A stretch of DNA of 64,000 nucleotides from Panagrolaimus kolymaensis (lineage: Eukaryota > Nematoda > Chromadorea > Rhabditida > Panagrolaimidae): assembly GCA_028622995.1 (NCBI GenBank), contig JAJQJQ010000009.1:124001-188000 (forward strand), written 5' to 3'. Below, piece after piece: positions 12,227 through 24,796 of this stretch; position 1 is the stretch's first letter; every line of letters starts with the position of its first letter. A program made the translations under genes and the position numbers. The notes under the pieces were generated by a model. It did not search any database. It saw only the letters and a program-made list of their open reading frames with translations, and was not told where the DNA came from.

Positions 12227-13708
12227 TTAAACTGATTCAATTTTTACACCTCCACTTTCATGTTTTTCTTCGATATAAATTCCACTCGTGGATGCAAAAT
12301 CAACAAAATCCAATGGGATTGATGGCTCAAATGCGGCGGCATCCTTTCTTATTATTGCATCATTAGGAGTGTCAATTTCTATGGTTTGCATCATATTCAT
12401 TGACATTCCAAGGCGGGTAAAAGCATTGAGTTGAGAAATGCCCAAAGTCAATCCACGATTGACATTAATTTTTTGTGCCATTTTTATTACTCTTCCTGCA
12501 ATTTCTCGAGCTCGATGCATTTGACGTCCCATATAATGAACATTATGAATCACTGTGCTTCCAACTAATTCCAAACTGACCGTGACCAAAGTAACTCCAA
12601 AAACAATTAGCAAAATTAAAATAGGGACAGGAATTGGAGGTCTAAAAAAACTTTTACGAATAAAGTTTATTTATTTCTTAAAATCCGGCTTACAAAATAT
12701 CTCCGTAACCTATAGTAAAAATACACATAACCGAATAATAAATGCTATCCACAAATGATAATTGCGAAGTGTAACTAACTAAAACTCCCATCAAAAATGG
12801 ATAACTCGCAAGTATAATCGATAAAGCAACCATGGATTTTCCAGGTGATTCATCAAGAAATTTAAAAATATAACTACACATAAATCTTCCAATATTAGCC
12901 GTGACCATTAAACTCAAGGGCATTCCTACAATTGCATAAAGAACCAAAAATAATCTTCCATATGGAGTTAATGGAGTTATAAATCCAAATCCAACTGGAA
13001 CAACAGTCGTAGTAGCAAGTAATAAAGCGGAATGAGAATTCCAAGAAGCTTAAAAAAATATAAGAAAATAATAATCAAAAAAATATGTCCGTTGAAAAAT
13101 AACTTTTTTAAAATATATAAATTAAACTTTTAGCTGTAAAAATATACTCACCCATTTCACAACAATTGTCATAAACCAATGCATCGAAAACATTGGCAGA
13201 AATGGGATTTTGATATAATTCAAACATTTTTTTAGAAAATTTATCAAAAGATTTATTCAAAGATTTGTTAAAGGTATCAAAATCTGTAAATAAATGAATT
13301 TCGACATAATTATTTTTCAAAAAATAAAATTCGGACCTTCGTTGAAAAGCACTGCACTAAAAGCATCATGCAATAGTGTCAAAGACTCTTTTTCCATAAC
13401 TTCAAAAGTATGATTTCTTTGAGCCAATTCATATGGTTTTTCAATCCAATAAAATATTACTGACCCAGCGAGAACATAGCAAATACACAGAACGAGTAAA
13501 CCAAAATGAAAAAAGAATGTTCGAAGTTTCTTAAAAAAACTTACAAATTTTTTGAGATACCAAAACTGAAAAAAAAAAAACTTACATCTTTATCCATCGA
13601 AAAACAAAAAATTTTAAGTTTTTGTTTACGCCGTTGTTTTCCTGCCTTCTTTGGTGTTTGAAGTTGAGAATTTAAACTACCAATAATATGAAGTTTTGAG
13701 ACAGGCAT
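12227..13708 (-). CDS. Two-pore-domain potassium channel (TWK/K2P family)
   Basis: Five exons (13708-13586, 13529-13337, 13283-13152, 13048-12694, 12641-12227) give 405 residues. The layout is that of a K2P subunit: basic N-terminus, TM1 (about 46-70), an extracellular cap with NxCCEM, pore 1, TM2, TM3, pore 2 TIGYGDILPP (about 261-270), TM4 and a cytoplasmic tail. Such dimers carry background K+ current and set resting potential. Pore 1 reads TTTVVPVGFGFITP (about 162-175): the residue that is normally Thr in the T-x-G-(Y/F)-G filter is Pro. The first intron is 56 bp. Convergent with the innexin. The start at 13708 was chosen because an open stretch further 5' looks untranslated. Confidence 0.93.
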
Positions 13709-15318
13709 AGTAGTTATTACTACAGAAAAGTAAGCTATCTCCTTTGAAAAAATAAAAGCTATCGTTATTTTTAACGACGATGGCCAAAAAGAAATGAGCC
13801 AAGCAAAAAATAAGGGTGACATGAAAATTGGCTCTTAAAAAAGTGAGAAAGAAATGTTTTGTTTTTTCATGTAATTTTAAATGCATGATAAAAAAATAAT
13901 AGTTTGGCTTTTTTGTGCCATTGTTTTCCCAAAGATTTATAAGTTCAAGGAAAGTTTGTTACTTTTATTTTTCAAAAAATTCAAATATATGTAAGAATTG
14001 ATTGTATTTAATTTTTTTAATTTTAATTGATCCATTTAGAAGCAAAATTATTTTTGCCATTTAAACTAATTAAAAAAAATTAAAGTCAAGTTGCAATGTT
14101 TTTTATTCTATATTTTTTGGTTTTTTTTTTCATTTTAACTTAAAACAAAAAAATGATGCGGGTGTATCTAAAATTAAAATCTTTCCAAAAAAATGTGTTT
14201 AGTGCTATGATTTGGTAATGACAGAAATGTCCAAAGTGTCAACTACTCCCTCGCTTCAATTAATGCAAATCTTTTGAATGCTATCTTTTTTTCATCAGTT
14301 TTATCGTTATTTTTTTATTTCCGTTTTTTTTTTCAATGACGTTTCATTATCTTTTTTGTTTTAAAAAATGCTAGCAATTTTTTGCTCCAAAAATGGGAGA
14401 AGAAAATTATTGCATACATAAAGAATCAATTGTGACGCATGAATTTATGCTGCCACAGAGCCTGTCAAAAAATGGCCATTTACCAAAATTGCAAATAGGA
14501 GTCGCAACAATGCATTTTAATATTTGTTTGTAGCTTTCAAAAAGCCGAAGTATTCGTAAAATAAATTTGATTTTTTGGTGATTTTTTATTTGATGTTTAA
14601 TAAAAAAAATTATATTCAAACATTGTTATATTTTTGATTATTAATAAAACCTTTATTTTTGATATAAAAAACATAATAAAATAAAATATAAAACAATTTT
14701 TTTAAAATCAAAATAAAAATACAGAAAAAGAAATTTAAATACCATTTTTTTTGTATCACTGGCTATGGTGAAAAAATTAAAAATAGTCCAACACTATTAA
14801 CCCGATTTAAAAAAAAATTTAAGCCAAAAGATTAGAGATCATATAGTTAAGGAAAAATTTGTTTTTAAGTAGCAAATAATGCGTGGTTGGTAAGATTGAC
14901 AGAAAGAGACAGCAGAATAATAAAAAATTATAAAGCACCAGTAAGAAAATAAAAATATATTAAAAAATTATAAAAGCAAAAGCTTAAGCAATTTATATAG
15001 ATTAAAAGATCGAAGACATAGTTACAAAAATCAAATTCATAAATATTTGAGCAACAGATGGATATCGCAAAATCGAACATTTCAGAAATGTTAGTTACAG
15101 TATACTAATTTTTTTGTATATTTATTGGAAGGTATTAATTTTGTATAAATTTGAAAGTGAAGAATAAAAATTGCACAGATGTCGTGAATTCAAAACTGCA
15201 TACTGTATCATTAAAATATGAAGCACTTTTACTTTTTTTGAAAGATAAATATAAAAATGTGGTTTAATTTTGCATTTAATTAAAAATAATTTTGATTATG
15301 TTGCTTTCATATTTTTCT
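13709..15318. other. Intergenic, no gene seen
   Basis: A/T-rich sequence between the K2P start and the 3' end of the neuropeptide gene. It should hold the K2P promoter and the neuropeptide 3' UTR. No tRNA-like or coding segment could be supported on either strand. Confidence 0.5.
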
Positions 15319-17014
15319 TTAAAACATTAACAAATTTCGTGTTCGATTATGTCTTGAAGCCCTGGATGGACGAAATAATAAGAGGCATTTCTTAAATTGT
15401 GAATTTCGAAAACAATCCGCTCTGAAAAAATGAAAAATGAAATGAGTAAGTCAAAGTCTTTAATAACAAATTCGAAATGTTAAATTTTTTGACCCTACAT
15501 TATTATGAGTAAGGGTTTCTGTATTCTATTAAATTGACGTATGTTATTTTTATGGCTTTGGAAGCTGTTTTTAAATACACAAAAAAAGAAACACAAAAAA
15601 AAGTTATTATCTATTTCATTTTCAGGAGAATCTACCCTTTTTAATTCCCTTGATGATGCCACCACAATCGCTTAAAAAAAGGTCGGGGTTACTTATTAAA
15701 ATAATTTCCATTTTCACATAGTTAAAAAAACTTAAAAATAAAAAAAAGGAGAAGAAGCCAAAGGAGAAGCAGCAAAACAAAATAGATAACAGATGCAGCG
15801 GCGGCGTCCATTGACCTTTCCCACAGAAAAGCAAGCTATGTCTCAGCTACAAAGTGTGAAACCCTGCCAAAAACTAAATCCCGAAAAAAGTGACGCCAGT
15901 TTAAAGTCTATTAGATATCACTTTGTTGTTTTCAAATAAATAAAAAAAGATAATACAATTAAAAAAGATTTTGTCTCTCATCCCTAACTGAATCACATTG
16001 CACCAACAACAGCTATAAAAAGCATTAAAAAATTTGCAAGATTCTTTGGACTTTTCTATTTTTAGAAATTTTTATGAGTGGCATCATTCTGGTTTCGAAA
16101 AAAAAAGTTTGCGTGAAAACTGCAAATTAGAAATTACTGTAATTCTAAACTTTTTTTCGGATTCGCTGAATAATTATAAAACAAAAAACCCTCCGTATTT
16201 TAGTTACTGTAGCTCTAAACTTAGAAATAAAAAAAAGCAAATAAATAAACAAGCAAACGCATTTGACCTTTTATGTATTCTATTCAAGGCATTTTAGTTT
16301 AATATCGTGCATCAAAAAACTACGAAACTAAGATAAAAAAAAACTTTCGGTGCAACTTGAGATGCTTCGTAGTCTATTTTCTATTTATTTATTTTTTTGC
16401 GTCAAAGACTCTAATAACGCTTAAAAAAAGACCTCCAACTCGTTTTTTTTTTTTTATTTTTGGTGGGAGGAATGGAATTTAAGACATATTTATTTTTTTG
16501 TTGCTAAAAAAAATAAATAGCAAATTTGTCGTCGTTTCATTAAAGCTGTTGTTAAAATGTTAAACAAAAATTATTTTTAGTAACAGCTACTCTGACAGGC
16601 TACGTGAAATTAAAGAAACTACATAAAAAAATAAATAAAAGCTACAAACCTGCAGTTTGCTCGCATATTAGGACTTTGATGTGAAAACATATCATGACAT
16701 AATTCGCATACTCTATCCATTACAGCATGCAATGCTTCATTTTCATATATATTACATTGTTTTCCACTCAACCTAATTTTTGGATCCTCTTCAGATATTT
16801 CAGATGATGTTGGAAGGGTTGATGGTTGTGACACTTTTGCTTCTATTACAATTGGTTTGGAAATTAATAAAAATGTAATTAAAATTGCAATAAAATAATT
16901 TAATTTATTATTTTTTAGCGATATGGAAGGCGTGAATGTTTTTGATGATGATAAGGTTGTTGTTTTCCATGGATGAGTCATAATTCTTAGTAAAGTAGTA
17001 GACGACGATTGCAT
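15319..17014 (-). CDS. CHH/MIH/ITP-family neuropeptide precursor
   Basis: Two exons (17014-16650 and 15421-15319, with a 1.2-kb intron) join in phase to 155 residues. A hydrophobic segment at about 39-53 (LNYFIAILITFLL) acts as signal peptide or anchor after a long polar N-terminus; Met12 is an alternative start. The domain holds six cysteines at 87, 103, 106, 121, 125 and 134. The spacing 15-2-14-3-8 compares with 15-2-12-3-8 in arthropod crustacean hyperglycaemic hormone and ion-transport peptide, which form three disulfides. VCELC and ANCRADCF are recognisable core motifs. The intron falls right after Cys121. These are secreted hormones. The peptide ends NLLMF with no Gly for amidation. 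C. elegans is known to have similar ITP-like genes. Its receptor and role are unknown. Confidence 0.82.
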
Positions 17015-20000
17015 TTTTTGTGCAAAAATATTTGAGACTTGATAGGCGCAAAATATAAATATTAAGATTTGATAAAAAAAATATTTTCAGAAATCACTGA
17101 ATAAAATAAACTTTTTTTTTGTGATTGAGAATAGTAAAATATAAATAAAATTCTGCAGCAGCAAATCCTTTCACTTTAATCAACACCAAACAGCAGAACT
17201 TGATTTATTTTTTTATGTGTGTTCTGATTCAATTAAATTAATAGAACGAAAAAAACAGGATTCTTGCAAATTATTTGCGAAGCAAAAAAATATAATGCGT
17301 GAATGAATAGAGTTTATAAAAAATCACGCAGCACGTAAAATTTAATTTGATTTGATTTAATTGAATGTCCAGTATACGGTAGTCGAAGTAGTAAAAAGCC
17401 TTAAAAAATTAATTCAGTTAAATCCTTTTCTTTTCGTATCTTTTTTTTCTTTTGAATTATATCAACGTAAAAAAATAAACAACAAAAGTAGTTATTTTAA
17501 CAAAAGAAATAATCATATAATAAATAAAATAATAGACACAAAATTAATGCACGAAAATATAAAGAAAGACACGCCTCTCGAGTTTGATGTTGTTGAATGA
17601 GTGGTTATTTTTCACGGCAAAGCAAAAAGGGCTCTTCCTGAAGGTTTAGAAGAATGAGAAGCCATTGTAATAGAAAAAGACCGCCTTTCTATTCTAGCAT
17701 GTTGTTTTTTCCTTTTCGCGTCATTTTTTTATTTTAGCAAAAAAAAAGATGCGTGAAAAACTCCTTTTATTGCAGCAGCAAACTAGCCATGGCTTAAATT
17801 AGACAAAAGCAATAAATAAATAAGCTATTAATAATAATAACAACAATAAAGAAAGACGATCATCAAATAAGTTGGCACATTATCGTGCTGCACGTGTCTT
17901 ATTTTATTTTATTTTTTTGGCATTTTCTAGTTTTTTATTATTTTTATGGAAGTAAAACATGATGCGTAAAAAAATTTACAAGAGGAAGATTTGAAAAAAA
18001 GTCATTTTTGATGTGGGCCATAAAATATTAATTCAAAGTTTGACGTATGTATTTTTTTTCTTTCATTTACGGTTCGATACCTTTGTATTTTTTTTTCCTG
18101 GTTCAGATTATTCAGGAACCTTTAAGTAAAGTTAAAAGGTTAAATCAAGCTTATCGGATTTTTTGAATTTTTTGGGGAAAAGTCTAAATCGAAAAAATTT
18201 ACTAAAGGCATTTACAAGAAAGTCTTTTATTTGTAAGCTACTCAGCAAAGACGCAAAAATGATGAGCTTATAGTACTTTGGCTTTTCCTTTCTACAAGTG
18301 CACTTGACCTGACCGCAGCAATCTCATAATTATTCCCAGAAGGAAATTTGAAAAAAAGTAGTAAATTAAAAGTGATAGGAAAAAAATTAAGGAGACGAAA
18401 AAGCAATGGATAAAAGCGTCACTTTTAAATAATTTTTTTTTGCAAAATTACTATGACTAATTATTTTTATATTTTTTGTATTTATGATTCTTGTTTTTAG
18501 AGGATCTTAGAAGAATTACGCAAATATGTTCAAAATACAAGAAATAGTTTTGAAAACTATTTTGCATCTGTATTTTATATAGTAGGAGCTACTTACAAAT
18601 TATAACACCTAGCACGGACGAGAGAATTAAGTCATTAACAAGGACTGAGTTTAAAGTTCAGGTAAAAATAAACCTATGTATCTTTCTTATTTTTACAGCT
18701 ACAAAAATAAAAAAAGTAAAAGTTATGTAAAATTAAGCCCATTGTTGTTATTTTTTATGGATAAAGATAGACACAGACGCGGAGGAGAACTCTGACCAAA
18801 TATAAATAAATATTTCTTGCAAAAAGAAAAAAAATAATTTGCAAAAATGGGTAAAGATGAAGAAAGCCAAAAAGATAATTTTTTTTGTTTTTGGTATAAA
18901 TTCCCGTAAAAAAAATAACAAAATAATAATAACACATCAGCCAAAAAAAGTAAGATTTATATATATTTATTTTTTTGGTTTACTATGTCCCACAGAAAAA
19001 ATAGGTAATAAATGATATCAATGATCATAAACAAAATAGAGTCATACCCGCCACCACAAGCTTGCTTATGTATATTCATATAAAAAAGGCGTAAATTTGA
19101 TTCCCTTGTGAAATATTTTTATTGCGCAAAAAAATTTAATTTAACTTTTTTTGGTTATTATTTTTTAAATTTTTTTACGTCATTAATTTTATTACGCATA
19201 AGACACCACCTTAGTTATAACTTCCTATGTAAATCCACCGCTAAGCATCATCACAGCTGACCAAAATCAAGAAAACAAACAAAATTCTCAGAAGAAAATA
19301 AAGCATAGACAAAAACATTTAAAAAAAGTTACGGTAACAAAAAAACTTTGTTTATTCAATTTTAAAACCGAACGAATAATCACAAATAATAAAAAAACAA
19401 AAAAAATTAAAATAATAAATTTAATATTAATTTTAGAACCTCAAACGCTACAACAACTTATTTAGATGCTGAAACTGACTACCTGTATGCTTATTTACAA
19501 TGCTTTCTATATTGGATGCAAAGCAGAGGAACAAAAAGTTAAAAACTTGTTCCACATCATTTTTTTATTCCCAAATGGATAAAAATGCGTTGGCGCAGAT
19601 TTTATGAAGAAAAAAATATAAATAAATATATAAATAATTTTGCAACCTCATCAAAAGTAGGAGTCAGCAGTTTGATCTTTACAAGAACCTACACTTTTTT
19701 CTTTGATTCTTAGAATTTAATAAAAAACATTAGTAACAAAGTTATAAAAAAATGGAAACTATAAAAAGTGTCAGTCATTTATTTTGTAGTCATACGGTAG
19801 AAGAAGAAAATATATGCGCAAAATGAAGAGCATTTTATTTGATTATGGGCGGACGGAAAAACAAACTTTCTAAAACTTTTTAAACCTTTAAAAAATTACT
19901 TTAATATATGGAAAATTCGATTAAGAAAAAAATTTGTTTTAAACTTTTCATATTCAAGAAATTTTTGGAACAAATTAAAATCACAAGAATCTCATAATTT

Positions 20001-23000
20001 TTTTTGCTTTCCAGATAAAATACTAATTTCGAGACGGCTAAGGAAGGTTTATATGTGACTTTAATTCCGTATGATTGATGACTTCAAATCAGTGCATCTG
20101 ACATCATCCAACTTGTGGAGTAGTTGACTTAAGTCATATTATACCGTGCGAAAAAAGAATGCCGGAAACAAAACGAAAAAACGTGAATGAAGCCACCCCA
20201 ACTTCCTTCCTTCCGTCTTTCCTTTTTTGGACAATAAGAAGAAGAGACAACAAAAAAGTTCCAAAAGTGTGTTATTTTGTTGGAAGAACAAAGAAGAGAA
20301 AGAAAAAAAATGACTAACTAAAACCACTCTTTTTTTTAATTTTATATTTTAGCAATTCCCTAAAAGTCATAGCCGTGTAATTTTTTTATTTATTTCTATT
20401 ATAGTATGCTGCGGAGGTTAAAAAAATATTAGTAAGGAGGAAGCTCTTTTTTTTTTCTTTTTCTAAATTCATGCAAATAAAAGGCATAGAAAAATGATTC
20501 AAAAATTCAGGAAATAGTTTGTTTGCAAATATTATTTTTTATTTCTAAAAGAGCAGCAAAAAATAAAACATTTTTTTTGGAAACAAAAGGTACCAAAAAA
20601 ATTGGAAATATTTTTCCAAGTCGTTGCATTTTTTCAATTACAACTTCGAATTTATTTATAAAAAAAAGAAGAGATGAATAAAAAAAAAACAATCACCAAA
20701 CCAAAAAAACTTTCGTCATGCAACCCCGCACTTTTTTTCATGTTTTTTTACAGAAATAAGTCAAATATTTTTTTCTGACCCTTTTTTTATCAAAAGAATA
20801 AAAAAAATTGGTTCTTGTTCTTTATTTTTTTACACTAAAAAGTGACTACTTAAAAACAAACCCTCAAGTAGGTCACGAAAATTAGTATACGGTAGCTCAA
20901 AAAATGATGATAATAGAAACCAGAAATTCAATCAAAAACGAAGAAATGAAAAGAAAACATTGAAGCTCTGTGTTTGATTAATAAAAAGAAAAGAGAAAAA
21001 TGCGTCAACTTCATTGTAGTCGTTTAAAAAAAAATTAATCCCATCTTTTCTAATAATTTTTATTTATGGAAAAAATCCATGGCTATTGAGGGGGTTGTGT
21101 TAAATGGCTTATTGCTGCCACTATTTTAAAGGAATTTGTGACTTCACTGTAGAAGTCTGAAAAAAAGACTTTGCATATTTTTAGACAATTTTTATTTACA
21201 GACTATTTATGGCAGGACAAAATAAATAATTTTATTAAACTCCAATCTCTGAAAATAAAATGAAAAAGGGAATATCTCATAAAAAGATTCCATTGCATTT
21301 TCAGATTTTAAAAAAGAGGATGGTGGAGAAAATTTTGGTGGTAGAAATATAAAAAAGGCTTTTTCGGTAGAAAATTAAGTTGTTGTTTTATGCGTTTGTT
21401 AAAAATAAATAAACAACGTAGTTGATGACCGAAAATTGAATTCAAATGAAGGATTATTTCTATGATAATAAACTGTATTCAAACGTGCTTCAGTAATATC
21501 TTAAAAGCTTATTAAGCTGTAGAAATATATCTAAGCCATCCTTGGAACCCTTAACAAATTCGGCAATCAAAGCAAGCTATTTTTATACTGTATTTTTATT
21601 CACTGGTTTATTTTAAGAAAAAAGTCATAAAAAATTTGATAGTGGTAGAATAACAAAAATAACTCAAAAGGCCTACGTAGATAAATAAACTACAACCTGG
21701 GTGACAAAGTTGTTACAATTACTTTATCCAAATCCCAAGCAACTCAAATTTTAATTTAGCAATTTGTAATTGTTGAAATTTAAAAACGTAGGCGAAATTT
21801 AAAATAATTTAATTTAGAATTAAAAAAATATTTTTATTTATTTTTGATCTCTTAAAATTAAATTAAAATAAATATTAATTTATGGCTTCGAAACATTCTG
21901 TCATAAAGCGTGAGTATTTAAAATTTGATAAAAAAATAAAATGAAATTTTGAAGTCATACTTTAGAGATCATTCTTTTTTTTCTGGCTACCTCACTACAG
22001 TCTTAATAATTCTACGTATGTATTTAAAAAAGGTTTCATTACGTAGATATTACATCCTATAAATAAGATTAAAGTATGTAAGGTTTAAATAATTTTTTGA
22101 TGAAAAATAGAAGCAAAAAAAGTAAATATTCTTTTAAGAAAAAAAATAACATAAAAAAATAAATCCTGGAATTTAAAAATTTATGGATTTCGTCATTTTG
22201 AAATTGGTCTTTCTTTCAAAAGTCAAGGACTTTCTATAAACCTCAAAGTTTTTACAATAAAAAAACTCAAAAGAAAAAACTTTTCTGAAAAAGAAATAAT
22301 CAAAAAACCAAACTTGAAAAAAAATAAAAGTTCAAAAAGCGACCAAAAACGATAATTAAATTTAAAATTATTTTTTGTGTCAAAATTCGTCATCTTTTTT
22401 ATACTTGCAAAAAACTTGAAAAAGAAGAAAATGGTTTATAAACGAATCAAATCATTTTTTATTTTTATTAGGAAAAAAATATGATCATTGCCAACTCCAC
22501 ACAACCTAATTTCCGTTAATGATAATGCGCGTGTGGATCGCAAAAAATTCTTTTTTCTTTCGTCATAGATCATCTTTGGTCACGATCATCATTATCATCT
22601 GCAGCAAATGAAAAACGTAAAAATTTAAATGTGCAACTGAGCATGCAAGGAATTAATGATAGATAGTGTCCATCTTCCAAAAAATATCCGCTCAAAATTA
22701 ATTACATCGACGAAAGTTAATTTCTTTTTTTCTTTTTTCTGCAAAATATTTGTGAATATTTCGAAAGTTTCACGTTCTTGAGACTAAAAGAAAACGTGTC
22801 AGTCGTCTGAGAATGCTGATGACGAATGATAAAAATTCGTCGAATTCTTTTTTTTATCATACTGTAATCCTCCGAAAATATTTATCTTTTAGATGTTTGA
22901 TAAACAAACTGACCGGAAATAAAATAAATATTTTTTTGGATTAATGATCTCTTAATAATAAAAATAACATCATGATGATAGAAAAAAACTAGAAATCATA

Positions 23001-23200
23001 TGTTTTCTTGTTTTTCCCCCAAAAATTTTTAATTATCGTTTTAATAACTTTTTGAACTTTTAAATTATGGCTTTTAATTTCCGGGCTCCACTTTGATCAT
23101 TTTTGTTTATATTTTTTAAACGAAGATCAGAAACACATGAAATCCAAAAGAGGATGGCTATTTCCACCTTCGATAACAAAGCTAAAAATTTTATTATTTC
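17015..23200. other. 6.2-kb gene-poor stretch
   Basis: The region upstream of the neuropeptide gene has long homopolymer A and T runs. I found no exon series with matching phases and no tRNA. A short open segment near 19436-19540 after a TTTTAG tract has no partner exons. It may carry the neuropeptide promoter on its left side; otherwise I see nothing in it. Confidence 0.5.
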
Positions 23201-23256
23201 TTTAAAGGGAGTGTCCTAAACGATGAGAATAATTTTACTACGACGGGTGTTCCTAG
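23201..23256 (+). mobile_element. TE-B, left terminal fragment
   Basis: It begins TTTAAAGGGAGTGTCC and continues AAACGATGAGAA...CGGGTGTTCCTAG. The same sequence occurs inverted at 37717-37781. The fragment ends exactly at the 8-bp duplication where TE-A copy 1 starts. The outer tetranucleotide TTAA occurs at both ends of TE-B and could be its target site, as in piggyBac-type elements, though TA is also possible. It has no coding capacity, so it is MITE-like. Confidence 0.72.
23249..23256 (+). repeat. Left copy of 8-bp target-site duplication (gttcctag)
   Basis: gttcctag abuts the left terminal CAGAGCTG of TE-A copy 1. The identical octamer abuts the right terminus of TE-A copy 2 at 37576-37583. 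The inverted right arm of TE-B shows the uninterrupted site: rc(ctttcgggctaggaacacc) contains gttcctag only once. Confidence 0.85.
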
Positions 23257-24188
23257 CAGAGCTGTCGATTATTCGATTAATCGATCGATTAATCGAAAAA
23301 TAACCGATCGAAATTCGATTATTTTCGATTAATCGTAATCGATAATCGTGACTTTCGATTTTCGATTAATCGATCGATAATCGATAATCGAAAAATTTCG
23401 ATTATTTTCGATTAATCGAAATCGATAATCGAGACCCTCGATTATCGATTAATCGTGTCACAAAATCATCATTTTTTGGTCTATTCCATCCTTATTTTTT
23501 GCCTTTTTTGCATGAGGGAAATGGAAAAATGCTCATTTATGTCTTAATTTTAATTATTATTTTTAACATTTTTCCGCCCTTTTTTCGACAATAACACACT
23601 TTCTATTTTTCTAAATTTACGAAAATACTTTTGCCGTTTATAAATTACTAATTCACATGTTTTCGAGATTTTTGAGTTCAAATTTGTGCAGTTATTAAAA
23701 AATAAATTTACATATTACTTGTAAACACATGGATACTTATAAAATAATTTAAAATGAGTGTAACTCCTATATTAACAATATGGGATAACAATTAAAAACC
23801 TTTTTGTTATGCCAAATAATCTGTTACAAGCTTTGTATGCTTCCATAGTGCATTAACATAGTGAAAATAGCAATTCTTTAAATTCAATTTTTGGCATAAA
23901 AACATTTTTAAAATATGCTTTGAGGTGCTAAAACCCTTATTTAAAGTCGAAATTTATAATAATAAAAGCCTAATTTTATTTTAAAATTTAAAAAAACATT
24001 ATTTTTATTATCTGAAAAAAATTCGATTAATCGGCCGATTAATCGAAAATCGATAATCGAGACTTCCGATTATCGATTAATCGATCGATAATCGATTAAT
24101 CGATCGATAATCGATAATCGAAAAATATAGATTCGATTCGATTAATCGAAATCGATAATCGAAGGGTTTCGATTAATCGACAGCTCTG
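23257..24188 (+). mobile_element. TE-A copy 1, non-autonomous hAT-like element (932 bp)
   Basis: Terminal inverted repeats CAGAGCTGTCGATTA...TAATCGACAGCTCTG and the 8-bp flanking duplication fit the hAT superfamily (8-bp target sites, ends starting CA). The outer 200 bp on the left and about 165 bp on the right consist almost wholly of iterated palindromes such as CGATTAATCG and CGATAATCG. A non-coding core of about 0.56 kb lies between. No transposase is encoded, so it would depend on a protein supplied in trans. It differs from copy 2 by one substitution (23295 g versus 36670 t) and a 12-bp unit. Confidence 0.82.
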
Positions 24189-24587
24189 GCTGTAACGCAA
24201 CAACAGCAGCCATTGTCGTCAGCTTCTTCAAAACCATCATCATCGATGGATGATGGTGAATGCTTGGGAAATGAAAATAATGAAAAAATTATTTCTGTTC
24301 GCCCTCCACCTGGGTTTGATAATTTTTATGATGAAAAAAGTAGGGAAAATTTTGCCTCCGTCAAAAATGTAACAACAATGGATAAAGATGAAAATACGAA
24401 TAATTACATTAATTCTTTGGAAGAATCTTCTGCTTCTGCGAGTTCTGAATATTCTTCCTTTATTATTGAACAACATAAAAATGGAATTGTTGGTGATCAA
24501 GTTCTTGGTCATATACAGATTCAGAATATTCCAATTTGGAAAGATCCGATCAAACAAAATTATTTTAATGGTTATATATTTAAATAG
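24189..24587 (+). pseudogene. Truncated 3' exon of an unrecognised gene at the TE-A boundary
   Basis: An open frame starts at the first base after TE-A copy 1, reading AVTQQQQPLSSASSKPSSSM, and continues about 130 residues to a stop at 24585. An AATAAA follows at 24640-24645. Upstream in TE-A the frame closes within 15 bases, so the 5' part of the gene is missing. The residues are low-complexity Ser/Gln/Asn/Glu plus a RPPPGF motif; PPPG(F/L) motifs bind GYF domains in RNA-repression factors, but no family can be claimed. The first Met is MDDGECLG at 24246, so a short product is possible. I read it as a gene end cut off when the segment was captured. Confidence 0.5.
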
Positions 24588-24796
24588 CTTCCTTTTGATG
24601 TGTAATATTTACTTATTTAAGTAGCAACTGATGTACATGAATAAATAAAATTGAAAAAAAACTAAGTACGTCCAAAACTTCCAAACAAACAAAAAAATAA
24701 CATTTTTATTTATCAAAAAAAAGAACGAAGAAAATTGATATTTAAAAAAAGATACACCTTTAGAAATAACAAAAACAGTATAAAAAAAAGAGTAGT

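Noticed and set aside
13541..13590. A possible 21-bp microexon (FWYLKKF) in the K2P gene
   Set aside because: It would need introns of 20 and 15 bp, too short for splicing. A single 56-bp intron from 13585 to 13530 keeps frame.
18060..18085. ggttcgatacc resembling a tRNA B box
   Set aside because: No A box or cloverleaf can be formed upstream.
19436..19540. Open stretch after TTTTAG, less AT-rich than its surroundings
   Set aside because: No partner exons in phase on either side and no family resemblance.
23257..24188. TE-A as a satellite or centromeric repeat
   Set aside because: Defined inverted ends, a unique core and flanking 8-bp duplications indicate a transposon.
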